This document shows, piece by piece, positions 1 to 8,479 of a stretch of DNA of 64,000 nt. Numbering within the stretch: position 1 is the first letter of the stretch; each line of letters opens with the position of its first letter. The notes beneath the pieces were generated by a model. That model was not told the DNA's origin. It saw only the letters and a program-made list of their open reading frames with translations, and ran no database searches. The DNA comes from Thermoproteota archaeon (GTDB taxonomy: Archaea; Korarchaeota; JAOZGF01; JAOZFZ01), in contig JAOZFT010000020.1 of assembly GCA_027492035.1 (NCBI GenBank), forward strand, positions 62,001 through 126,000, read 5' to 3'. The translations under genes were made by a program, and so were the position numbers.

Positions 1-962
1 AGGAAGCTTACAGAAAAAAATATTAAGCTGATAACTACAAGTGGAAACCCTATTACAAAAGCGTCTCGACTTAAAAATTCCTTTATTTCTGTAGAAGTAA
101 CTACATTGATTGTGTGGTTCAAAGTGTTTTTAATCCTGAACAGGTATTGGGTGTTAGGTTGCAAATTTAAGGAGAAATTTATTTTGTTTGAGGTTAAATT
201 GATTAAAGGCTCCTCAGCATTTTGTGTAAACACGAGAAAAGTAATTTCCTTCAAGGAAGGAGTGTAAATAAACCCTTTAAGGCTGCAGCGGCACCAAGGT
301 TTGAAAACAAAATCAACGTAGAGAGGCAAAACTTTACTTTTCCCTTCTGCAGTTACAAAACGGTAAACTGGAGGAGCATTTATCTTTCTACTCATAAAAA
401 GGGAATAAGTCCTCACGTAACTAAAACATGCAGAACCTAAAAGTATAAACGATAAACCTACAAAGAAAGTGACGCCACCAGCCACAACATACTTTCGTGG
501 AAGCCTTACACCTCCCTTCCCAATGAATTTAAAAGTACGGGTTTTAAGCAGTAAACCTGAGAAGAAAAGAATAACTCCTGCTGCCGTCAACGGAAGCGAA
601 AAACCTGCGTAAGGATGAATCATACCCCATCTAACTGTAGGAATCAAGCGAAAAGAACCCCCAAAAACTTGAGGCAAAACATCATAACGTAACATGCCAA
701 TTTCTCCATACAACGAACACAGAGCAGCTGCTGTGAAACACATCACCGAAGTAAGAATCGCAAAAACACCGATTTTACCCAAGAAAGGTACATTAACCAA
801 TTGATTTGTCCCAATAACCCAACTTAGAACCAAAAATAGTGGAACTAACATGAAAATCAGAGATGAAACAAGTTGACGCTCCTTGGTCCAAGTAAGCAAA
901 CCAACAAAGAAGAGAACAACACTAACAACACCCAGCAATTTACTGGAATCAACCCTCAACAA
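1..962 (-). CDS. Multi-pass membrane protein of unknown function, C-terminus cut by window edge
   Basis: A single open frame runs on the minus strand from a TTG at 962 (a second TTG lies at 959) to the left edge without a stop, about 320 codons. An in-frame stop lies 27 to 30 bases above the start, and an AGGAGG sits at 975-980. About five hydrophobic segments fill the first 190 residues. They are followed by a polar, beta-rich stretch of roughly 100 residues that is probably outside the cell, and a last hydrophobic segment near the edge. I recognise no family motif. The two short plus-strand frames that overlap it (222-440 and 873-1079) are its shadows. Function is unknown; it could be a surface-anchored or transport-associated protein. 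Confidence 0.6.
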   Translation of the reverse strand, partial: MLRVDSSKLLGVVSVVLFFVGLLTWTKERQLVSSLIFMLVPLFLVLSWVIGTNQLVNVPFLGKIGVFAILTSVMCFTAAALCSLYGEIGMLRYDVLPQVFGGSFRLIPTVRWGMIHPYAGFSLPLTAAGVILFFSGLLLKTRTFKFIGKGGVRLPRKYVVAGGVTFFVGLSFILLGSACFSYVRTYSLFMSRKINAPPVYRFVTAEGKSKVLPLYVDFVFKPWCRCSLKGFIYTPSLKEITFLVFTQNAEEPLINLTSNKINFSLNLQPNTQYLFRIKNTLNHTINVVTSTEIKEFLSRDAFVIGFPLVVISLIFFSVSF

Positions 963-1400
963 AGTCGAGACAACCCTCCTAAACCCTTTATCTCAAAAAA
1001 AATTAAATTCATGTTTTTCCGTTTTTCATTTTTAAAGGCATTTAACTCCCTGAAACTCTTTAAAAAATTTCCTACCTAAACTTCAGGAGTTAAATAAACT
1101 TAATATTTTGTCAAATAAAGGGTTTCTGAGTTAACTCCGTTGAGGAGAAAGAGAAAGCGTGGACAATAAAACTTTACCTACGTTGCAACTTTTTCTGAAG
1201 CTTTAGAAAACCAGTAAATGATTAAGTGAACAAGTAAAAATTAGTTAAAGGAAGAAAGACTTAAACAATATGGAAACAAGTAAAGTACAGGGTTCCAATG
1301 GCTTCTTCCATAAGGGACTGAAGATCAGCTTTAGTAAAATTTTTAAAAATATCGATATGTACATTGTGTAATATCGAGAATTTTAAGGAGGCACTGAAGG
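963..1400. promoter_or_regulatory. Divergent intergenic region with a candidate operator ahead of wtpA
   Basis: This gap lies between the minus-strand membrane protein and wtpA. At 1352-1377 there is a two-layer inverted repeat: outer arms TCGATAT (1352-1358) and ATATCGA (1371-1377), and inner arms TACA (1360-1363) and TGTA (1367-1370). A TATA-like TTTAAAAAT (1342-1350) sits just upstream, so the repeat covers the expected transcription start. ModE-type sites for molybdate and tungstate sensing have a similar TCGnTATAT...ATATAnCGA form (family knowledge). I infer a metal-oxyanion repressor operator. No other gene is seen in 981-1340. Confidence 0.5.
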
Positions 1401-2417
1401 ATGGAGAAGGGTACAGTTTTCCTAATAGTCTTGATTTGTGTTGGTACAATGGCAGGGTTTGCTGTTTGGGAAGTAATGATTCCTTCTAAACAGGTTTTAA
1501 CTGTTTACCATGCAGGAAGTCTTTCAATCCCCTTTGAAGAAGTCAGGGTAGAGTTTGAAAAACAACACCCTACTGTGGATATCCAGTTATTTTCTATGGG
1601 TAGTGTTAAATTGGTTAGGCAAATAACTGATCTGGGAAAGAGCGTGGATGTGGCTGCAGTGGCGGATTACCGTCTAATCCCGGAAATGATGTATCCAAAA
1701 TTTGCAGATTGGGTTGTTAGGTTTGCAAGGAACGAAATGGTTCTGGTTTACACAAACAAAAGTAAATATTCCAAAGAGATCAACCCTGAAAATTGGTACA
1801 ACGTATTAAAGAGGAAAAGTGTAACTTTTGGTTTCGCAAACCCAAACATGGACCCCTGTGGTTACAGAGCGGTTATGGTGGTTCAGTTAGCTGAACTTTA
1901 CTACAACGACCCTGAAATATTTGATAACTTAATCTTAAACAACACGAACATTAGAGTAAGTGAGGAAGGAGGGACATATCTAATTACCGTGCCTGAAAAC
2001 TTGGAACCAGTCACTGGAAAGGTTGTAATTAGACCGAAATCTGTTGAACTTGTGGCTTTAATTGAGGAAGGTGGCCTTGATTATGCTTTTGAGTACAGAA
2101 GCGTAGCCATTCAACACAAGTTAATGTTTGTGGATTTACCTGATAAAATAGACTTAAGTCAACCAAGCTACACGAATTTTTACGGGAAGGTTAGCCTTAT
2201 AAGAGCTGACGGAAAAAAATGTACAGGAAAACCTGTTGTGTATGGGTTAACTGTTCCAAAAAATTCTTTAAGGCCTAGTCTTGGGTTAAAACTTGTAAAA
2301 TTTATTTTAAGTAATAAAGGAAGGAAGATACTTGATGACTGCGGCCAACCACCTATTGTTCCTCCAGTTGGGACTGGAAACATACCTGAAGAGTTAAAAC
2401 CCTCCTTACAGAAATAA
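1401..2417 (+). CDS. wtpA: Tungstate/molybdate ABC transporter, substrate-binding protein
   Basis: This 338-residue protein has an N-terminal membrane anchor (about residues 5-24) followed by a periplasmic-binding-protein fold. It binds tungstate or molybdate outside the membrane and delivers it to WtpB/WtpC. HAGSLS (37-42) is the usual oxyanion-binding start. Asp151 in the NMDPCGYR motif and Glu231 in YAFEYRS match the acidic residues that give WtpA its six-coordinate oxyanion site (family knowledge). AAGGAGG lies about 8 bases ahead of the ATG. There is no clear lipobox cysteine, so it is probably held by its N-terminal helix. The permease and ATPase genes follow at once. Tungstate would serve tungsto- or molybdoenzymes not encoded in this window. 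Confidence 0.92.
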   Translation: MEKGTVFLIVLICVGTMAGFAVWEVMIPSKQVLTVYHAGSLSIPFEEVRVEFEKQHPTVDIQLFSMGSVKLVRQITDLGKSVDVAAVADYRLIPEMMYPKFADWVVRFARNEMVLVYTNKSKYSKEINPENWYNVLKRKSVTFGFANPNMDPCGYRAVMVVQLAELYYNDPEIFDNLILNNTNIRVSEEGGTYLITVPENLEPVTGKVVIRPKSVELVALIEEGGLDYAFEYRSVAIQHKLMFVDLPDKIDLSQPSYTNFYGKVSLIRADGKKCTGKPVVYGLTVPKNSLRPSLGLKLVKFILSNKGRKILDDCGQPPIVPPVGTGNIPEELKPSLQK

Positions 2418-2465
2418 ATAACAGGAAAACGTGAATTTTTTAAGTTTTTGGAGGGAGGTTTTCTT

Positions 2466-3290
2466 ATGCGTTTTCCAACTAATGGTTCTTTAAACAGACA
2501 AATTAAGAAGTCAAAAATTGAAGCTCTTTTTCTTTTCTTCCTTTCCATAGGTTCTCTTCTTTTATTGTTTGTCTGTGCCACCCTTGGAAACATGTTTTAT
2601 GAACAATTAAATGATTTACCGGGCTTAATTAACACTTTAAAAGACCCTGCTGTCTTGCACTCTATTTGGGTCAGCGTATCTGCAACTACAGTATCTACTC
2701 TCACAGCTTTCCTTTTCGGTGTCCCTTTAGCTTATTTCTTAGCTAGAAAAGATTTCTTAGGTAAAGGTTTTATTGAAGGGGTTTTAGATGTTCCCTTAAT
2801 GATCCCTCACATTGTAGCTGGAATTGCTTTGTACGGAGTTTTTGCACAGTCAGGGTTAATAGGGTCTCCCTTCAGAAAAATAGGAATTATTTTCCAAGAT
2901 GCTTTCCCAGGAATAGTTGTTGCCATGCTCTTCATGAGTTTCCCTTACTTAGTTGACAGTGCAAAAGAAGGCTTTAAAACAGTTGATCCAAGGCTTGAAA
3001 ATGTTGCTCGTTCACTGGGGGTTTCTCAGTGGAAAGCATTCACAAAAGTTACTTTCCCGCTTGCGTTCCCATCTATTTTCAACGGTGTACTCCTATGTTG
3101 GGCTAGGGGAATAAGTGAGTTTTCAGCAGTGTTAATCCTTGCTTACTTCCCGAAATCAGCACCTATCCTCATTTATGAAAAATTCACATCTTTCGGTTTA
3201 GCTGTTTCAAGACCAATCTCTGTCTTACTTATTTTGATCTGTCTTTTAATTTTTGTGTTTTTAAGAACATGTAAACGGAGGAAACAATGA
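2466..3290 (+). CDS. wtpB: Tungstate/molybdate ABC transporter, permease
   Basis: A hydrophobic protein of about 274 residues with roughly six membrane segments. The EAA-type cytoplasmic loop, seen as the stretch around VARSLGVSQWKAF, docks the ATPase. I chose the ATG at 2466 because GGAGGGAGG lies just ahead of it. An in-frame TTG at 2448 would overlap that ribosome-binding site. It overlaps wtpC by four bases, a sign of coupled translation. The binding protein upstream makes tungstate/molybdate the likely substrate rather than sulfate, whose permeases belong to the same family. Confidence 0.92.
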   Translation: MRFPTNGSLNRQIKKSKIEALFLFFLSIGSLLLLFVCATLGNMFYEQLNDLPGLINTLKDPAVLHSIWVSVSATTVSTLTAFLFGVPLAYFLARKDFLGKGFIEGVLDVPLMIPHIVAGIALYGVFAQSGLIGSPFRKIGIIFQDAFPGIVVAMLFMSFPYLVDSAKEGFKTVDPRLENVARSLGVSQWKAFTKVTFPLAFPSIFNGVLLCWARGISEFSAVLILAYFPKSAPILIYEKFTSFGLAVSRPISVLLILICLLIFVFLRTCKRRKQ

Positions 3291-4321
3291 TAAAAATTAA
3301 GAATTTATACAAGAGTTGGGAAGGGTTCTCCCTTAAAAACATAAATTTAGAAGTTGAAAGAAGGGAGTATTTAGTTATTTTAGGCCCAACAGGAGCCGGA
3401 AAAACACTACTTCTCGAAACAATGGCAGGTTTCCATTTTCCCGACAAAGGAGAAATATGGATAAATAGCAAAAACGTAACCTACACCCCCCCAGAAAAAA
3501 GGGGGATAGGGTTCGTTTACCAAGACTACTTGCTTTTTCCCCACCTTACTGTAGAGGAAAATATTAGGTTTGGACTGGAAAAAAGTGAGGAAAGAGGTAA
3601 AATAAGGGAAGTAATGGAATGGCTTGGGATACTTCATCTTGCTAAAAAATACCCAGAAAAATTAAGTGGCGGTGAACAACAGAAAGTAGCTTTAGCTAGG
3701 GCTTTAGTGAGAAAACCAGGTGTTCTTCTTTTAGATGAACCTTTAGCAGCTGTAGACCAAAAAACAAAGGAGTATTTACGAGAGGAGCTGAAAAGAGTTC
3801 ATAAAGAGGCGGAGATTACAACTGTACATGTAACTCACGATAGAACAGAGGCTATAGTGTTAGCTGACAGAGTAGCTGTGATGATGAATGGGGAAATTAA
3901 GCAAGTAGACAAAACTTCCGATGTCTTCAGTAAACCTTCAAATGAGGAAATAGCAGCCTTTGTTGGGGTGGAGAACATCTTAAAAGGGGAGATATCAAGA
4001 TACAAGGAAGGAGTTGCCCTAATAAACACGGAAGAAATGGAAATTTACGCTGCATCAAAATATCAGGATGGAAAAGTTACTGTGCTTATAAGGCCTGAGG
4101 ACATTCTCCTCTCCAGAAACCGACCAGAAACCAGTGCAAGAAATAACATAAGGGGGACAATTAGTGAAGTAACTTATTTGGGTGCAATTTACCGCATAAA
4201 AATTGATAAAGGGTTAGTTGCATTCATAACAAAAAAATCATGGGAGGAATTAAAGCTCAAAACTGGTGACCAAGTCTATTTCTCCTTTAAAGCCACGGCT
4301 GTCCATACCTTAAAATCTTGA
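3287..4321 (+). CDS. wtpC: Tungstate/molybdate ABC transporter, ATP-binding protein
   Basis: A 344-residue ABC ATPase that powers import through WtpB. Walker A is GPTGAGKT (33-40), the signature LSGGEQQ lies at 126-132, and Walker B LLLDEP at 147-152. An H-loop histidine sits in VTHDRTEA. The last 100 or so residues form a TOBE-type domain, common in oxyanion transporters, which may bind the substrate and damp transport when it is plentiful. The gene starts inside the wtpB stop (ATGA). A T-rich run follows the stop at about 4340. Confidence 0.92.
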   Translation: MIKIKNLYKSWEGFSLKNINLEVERREYLVILGPTGAGKTLLLETMAGFHFPDKGEIWINSKNVTYTPPEKRGIGFVYQDYLLFPHLTVEENIRFGLEKSEERGKIREVMEWLGILHLAKKYPEKLSGGEQQKVALARALVRKPGVLLLDEPLAAVDQKTKEYLREELKRVHKEAEITTVHVTHDRTEAIVLADRVAVMMNGEIKQVDKTSDVFSKPSNEEIAAFVGVENILKGEISRYKEGVALINTEEMEIYAASKYQDGKVTVLIRPEDILLSRNRPETSARNNIRGTISEVTYLGAIYRIKIDKGLVAFITKKSWEELKLKTGDQVYFSFKATAVHTLKS

Positions 4322-4618
4322 ACAATTGGTAAAAATGTCTTTATTTTAGTTTTTAAAAGTAAGGAAAAGGGTTCATGGTTCAATGAAAATTTTTACTTTC
4401 TTTTTGAAAAAGGTTTGTTTTTAGATTTCGGGGACAAATGCTTTAGCAGCTACCGGCAAAAATTCTTCTTTTAAAAGGGAAACCAAAGAAGTGAATGTTT
4501 TCACATTTAATTTGGTTATTTTTAAAAAAAATTATAATATTAAAGAAATATCGAAATTTTTTTAAATAAATTTATCCTATTTAAAACAGAAAATTTCTGG
4601 AAGTGGTGAACTTTACAA
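4322..4618 (+). promoter_or_regulatory. Intergenic region with the likely cooF promoter
   Basis: No gene is seen in these 297 bases. The stretch 4520-4580 is almost pure A and T. A TATA-like TTTAAATAAATTTAT at about 4561-4573 sits 45-60 bases before the cooF start. Just upstream, at about 4548-4556, AATATCGA repeats the half-site found in the wtpA operator, but without a clear second arm. A shared regulator is possible but weakly supported. Confidence 0.35.
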
Positions 4619-5239
4619 ATGAAAACGGTTTTCATACGTCCAGAGAGATGTATAGGCTGTAAACATTGCGAAATTGCTTGTGCTATCGAACATTCCAAGT
4701 CCAAGGAACTCTTCACTGCAATTTTGGAGGAACCCACGCCAGCCCCAAGGATACATGTGTTACCAACTATTGGCATAATGACTTTCCCGGATAAATGCCG
4801 ACACTGCAACCCTGCCCCTTGTATGCAGGTCTGTCCAACAGGTGCAATAACTAGAAATAAAGAAATTGACACAGTGTTAATTAATGGAAACAGGTGTATA
4901 GCTTGTGGAATGTGTGGAATCGTTTGTCCCTTTGATGCTATATCCTATAAAAGAAGCTGGGAAATCTCTATCGAACGGGAAGTAGCATTGAAATGTGACA
5001 ACTGTGTGGACAGATTAATGAAAGGCTTTGAACCAGCCTGTGTTGAAGCATGCAAAACAAATGCTTTATCATGGGGTGAAATTGAAGAGGTAATGAGGGA
5101 GGAAAGGAAGAAAATTGCAGAAAAAATCGCGATTGCAACAACATCTGCTGAGGAACTTCTAGAGAAACCTGTGCCTGAAAATATTAAGTTGTGGCGTGAT
5201 TTGGGGCTGGTGATAAAGAAGTTAGGTGAGAAAGGATGA
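4619..5239 (+). CDS. cooF: CooF-type polyferredoxin, electron carrier for CO dehydrogenase
   Basis: A 206-residue iron-sulfur protein. Four cysteine-rich groups are visible: CIGCKHCEIAC near residue 13, CRHCNPAPCMQVC near 61, CIACGMCGIVC near 92, and CDNCVDRL...ACVEAC near 124. This matches the four [4Fe-4S] clusters of the CooF/HycB family. It would accept electrons from CooS and pass them to a partner. The next gene starts inside its stop codon (ATGA), so the two are translationally coupled. The flavin oxidoreductase downstream is the likely electron acceptor. No energy-converting hydrogenase genes are in the window. Confidence 0.9.
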   Translation: MKTVFIRPERCIGCKHCEIACAIEHSKSKELFTAILEEPTPAPRIHVLPTIGIMTFPDKCRHCNPAPCMQVCPTGAITRNKEIDTVLINGNRCIACGMCGIVCPFDAISYKRSWEISIEREVALKCDNCVDRLMKGFEPACVEACKTNALSWGEIEEVMREERKKIAEKIAIATTSAEELLEKPVPENIKLWRDLGLVIKKLGEKG

Positions 5240-7116
5240 AGGAGTTAAATGTCATTAAAAAAAGGTCAAATGACCCTGCAGCGCAAAAAATGCTCGAAGT
5301 AACTGCGGAAGAGCATATCCAAACTGCCTGGGACAGGTTAGAACTGCAACAGCCTCAATGCGGTTATGGTCAACTGGGAATCTGTTGCAGAAACTGTGGA
5401 ATGGGACCGTGTAGGATTAACCCCTTCGGGGAAGAGCCTCAGAGAGGTGTTTGCGGCGCTACAGCTGATACAATAGTTGCACGTAACTTAGCAAGGATGA
5501 TTGCTGGTGGAGCTGCAGCCCACTCAGACCATGGCAGGGATATAGTTGAAGTACTTCATCTCACAGCCCTTGGGAAAGCTCAAGGGTACAAAATAACTGA
5601 TGTCGAAAAATTGAAAAGAGTAGCTAAGGAGTACGGAGTAGCTGTTGATGGGAGAAAACCTGAAGAAATAGCGAAAGAGTTAGCGGAAGAAGTAATGAAA
5701 GAGTTTGGTATGGTAAAGGGAAGAATCCAATTCGTTGAAAGGGCGCCTGAGAAAAGGAAAGAGGTTTGGAAGAAGCTCGGTGTCTTGCCTAGAGGGGTTG
5801 ATAGGGAAATTGTGGAAATTATGCACAGGACACATATCGGCGTTGACGCTGACTATGTGAATATTCTGCTCCACGGCTTAAGAGCATCTATTTCTGACGG
5901 GTGGGGTGGTTCAATGATTGCTACTGAACTTAGCGACATTCTTTTCGGCACCCCTAAACCAATAGAAAGTGTAATGAATCTAGGGGTTCTGAAAAAAGAT
6001 ATGGTCAACGTCATCGTTCATGGACACAATCCTGTATTGTCTGAAATGGTTGTAAAGGCTTCTAGCGACCCGGAATTAGTTGAATTAGCTAAGAAAAAAG
6101 GTGCAAAGGGAATTAATGTTGTCGGTATATGTTGCACAGCAAATGAGTTGTTGATGCGTCAAGGGATTCCGATTGCGGGTAACTTCTTACATCAAGAACT
6201 AGCAATAGCAACAGGGGCTGTTGAAGCGATAGTGGTTGATTACCAATGCATCATGCCTATACTTCCCCACATTGCTAAGTGTTATCACACTAAAGTTATA
6301 ACAACTGCAGCGAAAGCTAAGATACCGGGTGCTCTGCACATAGAATTTGAACCTGAACACGCATATGAGGTTGCTAAAAAAATCGTTAAAGAAGCTGTTG
6401 AAGCATATGGATCAAGAAACCCAGACAGAGTCAGAATTCCAGATGTTACAATGAAGGTGATGGCTGGTTTTTCAGCTGAAGCTATATTGCAAGCTTTGGG
6501 TGGAACGCCGAAGCCGTTAATTGATGCAATAAAAACTGGTAAAATAAGAGGTATAGCAGCTATTGTGGGCTGTAATAACCCAAAAATTAAACAGGACTAT
6601 AACCACGTAACATTAACAAAACTCCTTATCAAAAACAACATTCTTGTAGTTGAAACAGGGTGTGCAGCCATTGCCAACGGCAAAGCTGGTTTACTCGTTC
6701 CTGAAGCAGCAGATCAAGCTGGAGAAGGACTTAAGGAAGTATGTAAATCATTAGGTATACCTCCAGTACTGCACATGGGTTCATGTGTAGACATTAGCAG
6801 AATCCTTGTTTTAGCTGCAGCTGTTGCAAAAGAGTTAAATGTAGACATCAGCGACTTACCTGTGGCAGGTGCAGCACCTGAATGGATGTCGGAGAAAGCA
6901 GTCAGTATTGGTGCGTACGTTGTTTCTTCCGGTATTTTCACAGTGCTAGGGCCCATTCCTCCAGTGCTTGGAAGCATGAAAGTGGCAACCCTCCTCACTA
7001 AAGATTTAGAGAAAGTAATTGGAGCAGTTTTTGCAGTTGATCCTGACCCTGAAAAAGAGGCTCGACTAATAATAAACCATATAGAAAAGAAAAGGAAAGC
7101 GTTGGGGTTATCTTAA
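5236..7116 (+). CDS. cooS: Carbon monoxide dehydrogenase, monofunctional CooS type
   Basis: A 626-residue Ni-Fe CO dehydrogenase that oxidises CO to CO2, or the reverse. The N-terminal cysteines C42, C50, C51, C54, C59 and C73 match the D- and B-cluster ligands of the bacterial-type enzyme with a shift of three residues against the Carboxydothermus enzyme. C-cluster motifs follow: HGHNP, GICCTANELL, VVDYQC, VGCNN and ETGCAA. The length is normal for CooS. It is not the longer archaeal CdhA of the acetyl-CoA decarbonylase complex, and no Cdh subunits are present. The neighbours cooF, cooC and a flavin oxidoreductase form the known CODH-CooF-FNOR layout. Confidence 0.95.
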   Translation: MKELNVIKKRSNDPAAQKMLEVTAEEHIQTAWDRLELQQPQCGYGQLGICCRNCGMGPCRINPFGEEPQRGVCGATADTIVARNLARMIAGGAAAHSDHGRDIVEVLHLTALGKAQGYKITDVEKLKRVAKEYGVAVDGRKPEEIAKELAEEVMKEFGMVKGRIQFVERAPEKRKEVWKKLGVLPRGVDREIVEIMHRTHIGVDADYVNILLHGLRASISDGWGGSMIATELSDILFGTPKPIESVMNLGVLKKDMVNVIVHGHNPVLSEMVVKASSDPELVELAKKKGAKGINVVGICCTANELLMRQGIPIAGNFLHQELAIATGAVEAIVVDYQCIMPILPHIAKCYHTKVITTAAKAKIPGALHIEFEPEHAYEVAKKIVKEAVEAYGSRNPDRVRIPDVTMKVMAGFSAEAILQALGGTPKPLIDAIKTGKIRGIAAIVGCNNPKIKQDYNHVTLTKLLIKNNILVVETGCAAIANGKAGLLVPEAADQAGEGLKEVCKSLGIPPVLHMGSCVDISRILVLAAAVAKELNVDISDLPVAGAAPEWMSEKAVSIGAYVVSSGIFTVLGPIPPVLGSMKVATLLTKDLEKVIGAVFAVDPDPEKEARLIINHIEKKRKALGLS

Positions 7117-7146
7117 CCCCTAAACTCCTTTTTTTTATTTTTTTTT
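7104..7146 (+). terminator. Hairpin plus T-tract between cooS and the flavin oxidoreductase
   Basis: GGGGTTA (7104-7110) pairs perfectly with TAACCCC (7114-7120) around a three-base loop. The stem contains the cooS stop codon. Eight bases later comes an almost unbroken run of T (7129-7146). This looks like an intrinsic terminator or attenuator. It would lower transcription of the downstream genes relative to cooF-cooS. Confidence 0.6.
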
Positions 7147-7163
7147 GAGAAGGAAGATGGGAA

Positions 7164-8414
7164 ATGAGAATTGTTGTTATAGGAACTGGAGGAGCTGGAG
7201 TCAGTGCAGTTGAGGCAATAAGGGAGTATGATAAAGACTCAGAAATATTTATGATATCACGTGAAAACACTCCTCCCTATTCTCCATGTGTTCTTGTAGA
7301 TTACTTTCAGCGAAAAGAAGAAATAGATAAGTTGTTTTGGAAGGGTGAAGATTTCTACAAAAAAATGGATGTTACCCCCCTCTTGGGTAAAGTAGTTAAC
7401 AAAATCAATACAAAAAATAAAAAGATTTCCTTTAACGAAGAAACCCTTGACTACGACAAACTGCTTATTGCTGCAGGAGGTAAAGTAACTCTTCCACCCT
7501 TAAAAGGACTGAACAAAAAAGGGGTCTTCACTTTTAAAACACTTGAAGATGCTGACAAAATCCGGGAATGGATTAAAAAAGGTAAAGTTGAGAAAGGTGT
7601 TGTGATAGGTGGAGGGTTTATAGGTTTAGATGCAGCCATGTGCCTTACAAGTTACGGGGTAAAAGTGACTGTGGTTGAAGCTCTTAACAGGTTGTTACCA
7701 AGGATGCTTGATTACGAAATGGGTACACTCGTGAAAGAAATAGTGGAAAGGAATGGAGTGGCAGTAGTTGTTAATGGCAGAGTTAATGAAATAGTTGGCG
7801 AGGAAAAGGTTGAGAAAGTAAAGTTTGAAAAGGGAGAAGTCTTAGATGCAGAAATAGTAGTAATGGCTACAGGTGTAAAACCAAACACAGAAGTAGTTGA
7901 AGGAACTGATATAAAATTTAATGGCAGGAGGGGAGTGGTTGTAAATGAATACATGGAAACAAGTGTTAAAGACGTTTATGCAGCAGGAGACATTGTTGAA
8001 TCAATTGACATCGTTACAGGGGAGAAAAAACCTATTCTGCTTTGGTCAAACGCTTTGTTGCAGGGTGCAATTGCCGGATATAACCTGATAGGAAGGAAAG
8101 TGAAGTATTTAGGGTCAACAAACCAAACCATAATTAAAGTTTTCAACGTACCCGTTGTTTCAGATGGCAATTATATAGGTGAGGAAATAAAACTTTTCAG
8201 CAGGGACGTGTACAAGAAAATGTACATTAAAAATAACAGGATTTACGGTTACATGTTAATAAACACTAAAAAGAATGCTGGACTTTATAACTCTTTAATG
8301 GTCAGCAAAAAAGACATTTCAGAGTTTAAAGATTTCCTTTTAACTGACGAATTCAATTACGGTAAACTTGTAACTAAAGCAATTACTTTAGAGAAAGAGA
8401 CTTACCAATATTGA
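7164..8414 (+). CDS. CODH-associated FAD/NAD(P)-dependent oxidoreductase (FNOR-like)
   Basis: A 416-residue class I-type pyridine nucleotide-disulfide oxidoreductase family flavoprotein. The FAD-binding G-x-G-x-x-G lies at 7-12 (GTGGAG). The NAD(P) site follows as VVIGGGFIGLDAA near 147, and the second FAD motif as VYAAGDI near 273. N-terminal residues PYSPCVL resemble the active-site region of NADH oxidase and rubredoxin reductase relatives. Its place right after cooF-cooS matches the CODH-CooF-FNOR arrangement, in which CO-derived electrons are thought to reduce NAD(P)+ (established for the layout, inferred here). The hairpin at 7104 may reduce its expression. Confidence 0.85.
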   Translation: MRIVVIGTGGAGVSAVEAIREYDKDSEIFMISRENTPPYSPCVLVDYFQRKEEIDKLFWKGEDFYKKMDVTPLLGKVVNKINTKNKKISFNEETLDYDKLLIAAGGKVTLPPLKGLNKKGVFTFKTLEDADKIREWIKKGKVEKGVVIGGGFIGLDAAMCLTSYGVKVTVVEALNRLLPRMLDYEMGTLVKEIVERNGVAVVVNGRVNEIVGEEKVEKVKFEKGEVLDAEIVVMATGVKPNTEVVEGTDIKFNGRRGVVVNEYMETSVKDVYAAGDIVESIDIVTGEKKPILLWSNALLQGAIAGYNLIGRKVKYLGSTNQTIIKVFNVPVVSDGNYIGEEIKLFSRDVYKKMYIKNNRIYGYMLINTKKNAGLYNSLMVSKKDISEFKDFLLTDEFNYGKLVTKAITLEKETYQY

Positions 8415-8479
8415 TAGGTTTCCTTCTTCACATTAAAACCACTTAAAAAAGAGCCGGTAAAGTTTCAGAAGGGTAAAGC

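Noticed and set aside
873-1079. A 68-codon plus-strand frame
   Set aside because: It mostly overlaps the long minus-strand membrane-protein frame and has Asn/Thr-rich shadow composition.
4619-7116. Calling the CO dehydrogenase an acetyl-CoA decarbonylase/synthase subunit
   Set aside because: Length, N-terminal cysteine spacing and cooF/cooC neighbours match CooS; no cdhB-E genes are present.
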